64,000 nucleotides of DNA, from contig NZ_MTSE01000018.1 in the NCBI RefSeq assembly GCF_002154225.1, forward strand, positions 36,176-100,175, read 5' to 3'. The position numbers and the translations under genes are program-made. This document shows, one piece after another, positions 58,890 to 64,000 of this stretch (positions are counted from its first letter, which is position 1; every line of letters starts with the position of its first letter). Source of the stretch: Hymenobacter crusticola (GTDB taxonomy: Bacteria; Bacteroidota; Bacteroidia; Cytophagales; Hymenobacteraceae). The notes beneath the pieces were generated by a model that was not told the DNA's origin, did not search any database, and worked only from the letters and a program-made list of their open reading frames with translations.

Positions 58890-60527
58890 ATGAGTATGAA
58901 CGCAACCACCACTTCCGCCGCCCTTCTCGACCGCCTCAAGCCGCTGGGTTTTCAGCAGGCAAAGGCCGTCCGATTGAACCTAGCCCCCGCCGCCTTGGTG
59001 GAAGAAGCGCTTCGCAATGGGGAAGGTACGCTGACCGACACGGGTGCCTTGATGGCCGACACAGGCCAGTTCACGGGCCGCTCGCCCAAAGACCGTTTCA
59101 TCGTGCGGGACGCTAGCACCACCGACAGCGTGTGGTGGGGCGACATCAACATCCCGTTCGACGCGGATAAGTTTGACCAGCTACACGCGAAGATGGTGGC
59201 CTACCTCACCGACAAGACGCTGTATGTGCGGGAAGCCTACGCCGGCGCGCACCCCGCCTCCCAGCTTAAGCTGCGCGTGGTGAATGAGCTAGCTTGGCAC
59301 AATCTCTTCTGCTACAATATGTTCTTGCGCCCCGCAGAAGGCGCCGACACCTCGTGGCTGCCCGACTTCAGCATCATCTGCGCGCCCGGCTTCGAGGCCG
59401 ATCCGGCGGTGGATGGCACCCGGCAGAAGAACTTCGCTATTCTGAATTTTACGAAGAAAACGCTACTTATTGGCGGCACGGGCTACGCCGGCGAAATGAA
59501 AAAGGGCATCTTCGGGGTGCTCAATTACCTCTTGCCGCACGAGCAGAACACGTTGCCCATGCACTGCTCGGCCAACGTGGGCGAGGACGGCGACACGGCC
59601 ATCTTCTTCGGCCTCTCGGGTACGGGCAAAACCACGCTGTCGGCCGATCCGCGCCGGGGCCTCATCGGCGACGACGAGCACGGCTGGCTGCCCGGCGACG
59701 GGGGCGTGTTCAACTTCGAAGGCGGCTGCTACGCCAAGGTCATCGACCTGAACCCGGAGAAAGAGCCCGAAATCTGGAACGCCATTAAGTTCGGCGCCAT
59801 CGTGGAGAACACGCGCTTCGTGCCCGGCACCTGCACCGTGGACTACGCCAACACCTCCGTGACGGAAAACACGCGCACGGCCTACCCGCTGCCTTTCATC
59901 CCGAACGCGGTGGAGCCCTCCGTGGCAAGTTCGCCGAAGAACATTTTCTTCCTCACGGCCGATGCGTTTGGGGTGCTGCCGCCCATCAGCAAACTCGATA
60001 AGAGCCACGCCATGTACCACTTCCTCTCGGGCTACACGGCCAAGGTGGCGGGCACGGAAATGGGCATTACGGAGCCCCAAACCACTTTTTCGGCGTGCTT
60101 CGGTCAAGTGTTCTTGCCGTTGCACCCCACGCAGTACGCCGAAATGCTCGGCCAGAAAATGGACGAGCACCCCGATGTGCACGTGTGGCTGGTGAACACC
60201 GGCTGGAGCGGCGGCAGCTACGGCGTGGGCTCGCGCATGAAGCTAGCCTACACCCGCGCCATGATTACGGCCGCCCTCGACGGCGCCCTCCACCACACGA
60301 GCTTCACCCAGCACCCCATCTTCGGGGTAGGTATTCCGGACTTCGTGCCCGGCGTGCCGACCACCATTCTGGACCCGCGCAACACGTGGCAGGACCCAGA
60401 AGCCTACGACAAAACGGCCGCGGAGCTAGCCCAGAAATTCGTGCAGAACTTCCAAAAGTTTGCCGCCTTCGCCAACGACGACATCCTGGCTGGCGCACCC
60501 ACAGTGGCCGCGGCGGTAGCTGTGTAG
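58890..60527 (+). CDS. pckA: Phosphoenolpyruvate carboxykinase (ATP)
   Basis: A 545-residue cytoplasmic enzyme converting oxaloacetate and ATP to PEP, CO2 and ADP, the first step of gluconeogenesis. The P-loop GLSGTGKTTLSADPR and the kinase-2/metal motif LIGDDEHGW mark the ATP-dependent class. Other family parts are GQFTGRSPKDRFIV, MHCSANVG and NTGWSGGSYGVGSRM. Length matches the family. The ATG at 58890 is followed by another at 58896. It lies between two carboxylate transporters, fitting growth on C4 acids. Confidence 0.97.
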   Translation: MSMNATTTSAALLDRLKPLGFQQAKAVRLNLAPAALVEEALRNGEGTLTDTGALMADTGQFTGRSPKDRFIVRDASTTDSVWWGDINIPFDADKFDQLHAKMVAYLTDKTLYVREAYAGAHPASQLKLRVVNELAWHNLFCYNMFLRPAEGADTSWLPDFSIICAPGFEADPAVDGTRQKNFAILNFTKKTLLIGGTGYAGEMKKGIFGVLNYLLPHEQNTLPMHCSANVGEDGDTAIFFGLSGTGKTTLSADPRRGLIGDDEHGWLPGDGGVFNFEGGCYAKVIDLNPEKEPEIWNAIKFGAIVENTRFVPGTCTVDYANTSVTENTRTAYPLPFIPNAVEPSVASSPKNIFFLTADAFGVLPPISKLDKSHAMYHFLSGYTAKVAGTEMGITEPQTTFSACFGQVFLPLHPTQYAEMLGQKMDEHPDVHVWLVNTGWSGGSYGVGSRMKLAYTRAMITAALDGALHHTSFTQHPIFGVGIPDFVPGVPTTILDPRNTWQDPEAYDKTAAELAQKFVQNFQKFAAFANDDILAGAPTVAAAVAV

Positions 60528-60679
60528 ATAAGGCGCCGTAGCAGCTTTCTTTCTCTTTTTAATCACTCATTCCTGAGCCTCGCGCTTCACTAAAGTGTGG
60601 GGCTAGGTAGCCCTTGCCTATTCCACCGGGGTTGCGGGCCGCCGCACCCAGGAAATTTCCACTTCTATTCTTTGCTTTC

Positions 60680-62044
60680 ATGAAACGATTGTATTCGAAC
60701 CTGACCGTGCAGGTCCTGACGGCCATTGCCCTAGGGGTTGTGGTGGGGGCGCTGTTTCCGAGCTTCGGTGCGGCCCTCAAGCCCGTGGCCGACACGTTTA
60801 TCAGCCTGATCAAAATGCTGATTGCGCCCATCATCTTCCTCACGGTGGTGCTCGGTATTGCGGGCATGGGCAGCCTGAAAAAAGTAGGCCGCGTGGGCGG
60901 CAAGGCGCTGCTGTACTTTGAAATCGTGACGACCCTAGCCATCGGCATCGGCATTGTGGTGGCCAACGTGACCCAGCCCGGTGCCGGCGTGCAAGCCACT
61001 GCCCGCGCCGTGCTCCAAGACAGCAAGAAAGCCGAGGAAGCCGCCAAGTTCACTTCCCAAGCCGGCGACATGAACTGGGTGGAGTTCTTCACACACATCG
61101 TACCTAGCAACGTGGTTGATGCCTTTGCCAAAGGCGACATCCTGCAAGTGCTGCTCTTCTCGGTGCTCTTTGGCCTCGCGCTCAATCAGATGGGCCAAGC
61201 CGCGCAGCCGCTCGTCAAAACGTTCGACCGGCTCTCGCACGCCATGTTCGGCGTGCTGGCCATCGTAATGAAGCTAGCTCCGCTGGGCGCCTTTGGCGGC
61301 ATGGCCTTCACCATTGGTAAGTATGGCATCGCGACGCTATTGCCCCTGGGCAAGCTCATGCTGGTGGTGTACGCCACCATGTTCCTATTCATCTTCGTGG
61401 TGCTCAACCTGATTTTGCGCTACTACAAGCTCCGTTTAGGTCCGTACTTGCGCTTCATCAAGGAAGAGATTCTGCTGGTACTGGGCACGTCGTCGTCGGA
61501 GTCGGCGCTGCCGCGCATGATCGACAAGCTGGAGCGCTACGGCTGCTCGCGCTCGGTGGCCGGCTTGGTTATCCCGACGGGTTATTCTTTCAACCTCGAT
61601 GGTACGTCTATTTACTTATCCATTGCGGTAATCTTCCTGGCGCAAGCTTTTAACATTCCGCTTTCCGTTACCCAGCAGCTCACGCTGATTGCTATTCTGG
61701 TGGTTACCAGCAAAGGAGCGGCGGGCGTCACGGGCTCGGGCTTTATCGTGCTAGCCTCCACGCTAGCTGCCACCAAAACCATTCCGGTGGAGAGCGTGGC
61801 GTTGCTGCTCGGCGTCGACCGCTTTATGAGTGAGGCGCGGGCCATCACCAACGTTATCGGCAACGGTGTGGCCGCGCTGGTCATTGCCAAGAGTGAGGGC
61901 GAGTTCGACGAAGCGCGCCATCAGTTGGCCTTGCAAGGCAACTCGGTGCCGGAAGAATTACTGCCGGAGCCCGTTTCGATGATACCCCGCGTGGAGAAAC
62001 TCACGCCGAACGAAGTACCCGTAGCCGTTTCGGCGCGGCACTAG
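60680..62044 (+). CDS. Dicarboxylate/amino acid:cation symporter (DctA/GltP family)
   Basis: A 454-residue inner-membrane transporter from the ATG at 60680 (MKRLYSNLTVQVLTAIALGVV); an upstream ATG at 60614 lacks family similarity. The re-entrant loop motif GTSSSESALPRMIDKLE, GYSFNLDGTSIYLSIAVIFLAQ and TSKGAAGVTGSGFIVLA are those of DctA/GltT carriers. DRFMSEARAITNVIGNGVAALVIAK holds the substrate-binding residues of TM8. The S-S-S-E-S-A-L-P form and the neighbourhood favour C4-dicarboxylates (succinate, fumarate, malate) over glutamate. Confidence 0.93.
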   Translation: MKRLYSNLTVQVLTAIALGVVVGALFPSFGAALKPVADTFISLIKMLIAPIIFLTVVLGIAGMGSLKKVGRVGGKALLYFEIVTTLAIGIGIVVANVTQPGAGVQATARAVLQDSKKAEEAAKFTSQAGDMNWVEFFTHIVPSNVVDAFAKGDILQVLLFSVLFGLALNQMGQAAQPLVKTFDRLSHAMFGVLAIVMKLAPLGAFGGMAFTIGKYGIATLLPLGKLMLVVYATMFLFIFVVLNLILRYYKLRLGPYLRFIKEEILLVLGTSSSESALPRMIDKLERYGCSRSVAGLVIPTGYSFNLDGTSIYLSIAVIFLAQAFNIPLSVTQQLTLIAILVVTSKGAAGVTGSGFIVLASTLAATKTIPVESVALLLGVDRFMSEARAITNVIGNGVAALVIAKSEGEFDEARHQLALQGNSVPEELLPEPVSMIPRVEKLTPNEVPVAVSARH

Positions 62045-62087
62045 AACCTAGGTCGCCGGCTACTTACCCGTCGTGCTCTTACCGCTT

Positions 62088-62112
62088 CCCTAGGTTTTGC
62101 AGAACCCTAGGG
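62088..62112 (+). terminator. CCCTAGG hairpin between the DctA-like and porin genes
   Basis: CCCTAGGTT (62088-62096) pairs with AACCCTAGGG (62103-62112), with one bulged base, around a 6-nt loop. No T-tract. It may be a weak terminator or an operon-internal RNA stem. Confidence 0.4.
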
Positions 62113-62155
62113 CGCATTCTGCCTTCCCCAAAATCCCATCCTCTTCTTTCCCCTC

Positions 62156-63622
62156 ATGCACAAGCTTTTCACTCGGCTCCTGGTCGTAGGAGCACTGCTT
62201 GCTGGCTCGGTAGCCCACGCGCAGGTAATCTTGCCGCCGACGCCCGGCAAGGCACCCGACCCGGCCCCCAACGTCATTCCGAAACCAGCCGCGCAGCCCG
62301 CCAAATCGGCACCCTACGGAGCGGGCATGAAGATCAACATCTCCCCCGACGGCTCGAAGTACGTGCGCATCATGACCGCGCACCAGGTTTGGGCCCGCTA
62401 TACAGAAAACAATACTGGCACCCTGTCGGCCACGGAGGAGCCCACTCCTAGCCAGACTGATTTCAGCTTGCGCCGCTCCCGGGTGCTGCTGGTGGCGCAG
62501 CTCAACTCGCGCTTCGTCATCATCACGCAGCTAGGGGTCAATTCGCAAAACACGCTGTCGGGGGGCGGGCCGGGGGAACCAACCGGACCGGGCAAAAAGC
62601 CTTCGTTTTACCTGCACGACGCCACCATCGATTATAAGGTAAACAGCCACCTGAGCCTAGGTGGCGGCTTGCACGCCTACAACGGCATCTCGCGCCAGAG
62701 CAGCTTTGCTGCTTTCTCACTCCTTACTCTAGACGTGCCGGGCACGCAGTGGCCCGTGACCGATGCCATCGACCAGACGGGCCGGGGCCTTGGCCTCTTT
62801 GCCCACGGCCGGTTCGGGCACTTCGACTACCGCTTGTCGGTAAACGATGCTTTCCGCAACAACCTGAGCAGCACGCCCGCCACCCTCACCACCGACGTAG
62901 CGGCCTTCAACCCGCGGGCCCGCGGCAAGGTGTACCAAGGCTATTTCACCTGGGAGTTCTTGGAGAAAGAGGCCAACCTCGTGCCGTTCACGGTGGGCTG
63001 CTACCTAGGGAGCAAGCGGGTGTTGAACCTAGGAACCGGTTTCCTGTACTACGGAAAGGGCATGTACATGCGGTCGGAAGCGGCCCCTAGCTTGCAACCC
63101 AACACCAGCGCCTGGACGATTCCGTACACAAAGCAAGATTTGAGCGTATTGGCCGCCGACATCTTCTACGACACACCCGTCGATACCACTGCTGGCAACA
63201 AAACGGCCTTCACAATTTACGGCGCCTTCTACCGCTACAACATGGGTTCCAACTTCATGCGCTACGGCGGCAACGTCAACCCCGGTGCGGGCTCGGCCGT
63301 GCTGCGCGGCAACTCGGTACCGGTACTAGGCACCGGCACCGCCCAAACCATCCAGACGGGTTTCTTGCTGCCGCAGCGCCTGCTCGGTCCGAAAATTCGG
63401 CTGCAACCCTACGTCGATTACATCCACGGGCACTATGATGGCCTGCGCCGCACCGATGGCCGCATTCAGGACGTACATATTATGGATGGCGGCGTAAACG
63501 TACTGCTGGATGGGCACCAGGCGAAAGTCACGCTAAACTACCGCGCGCGCCCCGACTTCAACAACATCAACAACCTCGATTACCGCCCGGAAGTCACGAT
63601 GCAGCTGCAAGTGATTCTCTAA
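62156..63622 (+). CDS. Outer-membrane porin-like beta-barrel protein
   Basis: A 488-residue protein with a signal peptide (LFTRLLVVGALLAGSVAHAQ), a Pro-rich leader (to about residue 55), then alternating strands such as YVRIMTAHQVWARYTENN, FSLRRSRVLLVAQLNSRFVIITQLG and LSLGGGLHAYNG. The C-terminal strand is PEVTMQLQVIL. It resembles phosphate-selective-porin/Omp_b-brl-like barrels. Its position between the DctA-like carrier and malic enzyme suggests it admits dicarboxylates through the outer membrane; this is an inference. Confidence 0.78.
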   Translation: MHKLFTRLLVVGALLAGSVAHAQVILPPTPGKAPDPAPNVIPKPAAQPAKSAPYGAGMKINISPDGSKYVRIMTAHQVWARYTENNTGTLSATEEPTPSQTDFSLRRSRVLLVAQLNSRFVIITQLGVNSQNTLSGGGPGEPTGPGKKPSFYLHDATIDYKVNSHLSLGGGLHAYNGISRQSSFAAFSLLTLDVPGTQWPVTDAIDQTGRGLGLFAHGRFGHFDYRLSVNDAFRNNLSSTPATLTTDVAAFNPRARGKVYQGYFTWEFLEKEANLVPFTVGCYLGSKRVLNLGTGFLYYGKGMYMRSEAAPSLQPNTSAWTIPYTKQDLSVLAADIFYDTPVDTTAGNKTAFTIYGAFYRYNMGSNFMRYGGNVNPGAGSAVLRGNSVPVLGTGTAQTIQTGFLLPQRLLGPKIRLQPYVDYIHGHYDGLRRTDGRIQDVHIMDGGVNVLLDGHQAKVTLNYRARPDFNNINNLDYRPEVTMQLQVIL

Positions 63623-63714
63623 GCTTCACGCCTCCGGTGCCCCCTGTAGCTGCTTCAGCGCCCCGCCAACCTAGGCCAAGGCGTCCTGTCGCGCTACGTA
63701 TTACCCCTTTTATT

Positions 63715-64000
63715 ATGCTCAAAATCAACAAACAAGACGCCCTCAACTACCACGCCCAGGACCCCGCCGGCAAGATTGAGGTAGTGCCCACCAAGCCCGT
63801 CAGCACCCAAGCCGACCTCGCCCTGGCCTACTCTCCCGGCGTGGCCGAGCCCTGCATGGCCATCTTCGAGAACCCCGACGACGTGTATAAATACACAGCC
63901 AAGGGCAACTTGGTAGCGGTCATTAGCAACGGCACCGCGGTGCTCGGCCTGGGCAACATTGGCCCGGAAGCCTCGAAGCCGGTGATGGAGGGCAAAGGCG
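63715..64000 (+). CDS. maeB: NADP-type malic enzyme, N-terminal part (cut by window end)
   Basis: My translation from the ATG at 63715 begins MLKINKQDALNYHAQDPAGK and continues open to the window end (95 residues). KIEVVPTKPVSTQADLALAY, SPGVAEPC, YKYTAKGNLVAVISNGTAVLG and GNIGPEASKPVMEGKG are the conserved N-terminus of MaeB-type malic enzymes, which decarboxylate malate to pyruvate with NADP+. Whether the usual C-terminal phosphotransacetylase-like domain follows cannot be seen. It comes 92 bp after the porin gene. Confidence 0.95.
   Translation, partial: MLKINKQDALNYHAQDPAGKIEVVPTKPVSTQADLALAYSPGVAEPCMAIFENPDDVYKYTAKGNLVAVISNGTAVLGLGNIGPEASKPVMEGKG

Noticed and set aside
1..64000. tRNA or rRNA genes, riboswitches, prophage or integrated element boundaries
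   Set aside because: I saw no T-loop/CCA patterns, rRNA-like sequence, integrase or phage genes in reading the window; a covariance-model search was not possible.

Overview
The window is GC-rich, densely coded bacterial chromosome and most likely comes from a Hymenobacter-like member of the Bacteroidota (Cytophagales). The grounds are a type IX secretion (T9SS) sorting tail, a CarboxypepD_reg/TonB-type receptor, LytS/LytTR and OmpR two-component systems, DUF4266/DUF3570 proteins, promoter cores of the TAnnTTTG type, and abundant CTAG-centred palindromes (CCTAGG, GCTAGC). The genus is an inference. I saw no rRNA, tRNA, CRISPR array, prophage or complete insertion sequence.

Layout. 1-10.5 kb: a nitrate assimilation island. 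On the minus strand it reads nirB, nirD, an alginate-export-type porin, narK and a nitrate reductase fused to an FAD/NAD(P)H reductase (cut by the left edge). cobA, which supplies siroheme, is divergent. 10.6-17.3 kb: a six-hairpin glycosidase lipoprotein, an aldo/keto reductase, a Bcr/CflA drug exporter and a ScyD/ScyE-type lipoprotein. 17.4-20.8 kb: a chromate module with a ChrB-domain/AraC fusion regulator, ChrA and a Tat-exported double-DUF1259 protein. 20.9-22.5 kb: a DUF937-OmpA protein. 22.5-29 kb: a CusRS-like two-component system divergent from a thioredoxin-like / ApbE / DUF4266 / DUF3570 cluster, then a VIT1-type transporter. Four CTTAA half-sites lie in the divergent gap. 29-34 kb: a five-PAS hybrid kinase, a VOC protein and a small membrane protein.

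34-37.4 kb: three SDR genes and an HxlR regulator, with a 79-bp promoter/operator present twice. 38-41.3 kb: a BLUF photoreceptor with an unusual N-terminal domain and a repeat array at its start codon, an old-yellow-enzyme homologue and an F420-reductase-like Rossmann protein. 41.6-52.2 kb: a large FG-GAP T9SS protein, a NarL/NarX-type two-component pair, a LytS/LytTR pair and a TonB-type outer-membrane receptor. 52.5-54.8 kb: an NmrA-SDR-Crp operon. 55.3-64 kb: an OmpR-type two-component system followed by a C4/C5-dicarboxylate module: a KgtP-like permease, PEP carboxykinase, a DctA-like symporter, a porin and malic enzyme (cut by the right edge).

The nitrate genes together cover outer-membrane entry, uptake, two-step reduction to ammonium and cofactor supply. 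The right-hand module covers dicarboxylate uptake and decarboxylation to PEP and pyruvate. The strongest leads are: three inverted-repeat elements with unrelated arms but the same 53-nt spacer; the ChrB-AraC/ChrA/DUF1259 module; the BLUF fusion with its helically phased repeats; the duplicated HxlR operator; and the thioredoxin/divergent-ApbE/DUF4266/DUF3570 cluster with its CTTAA boxes.
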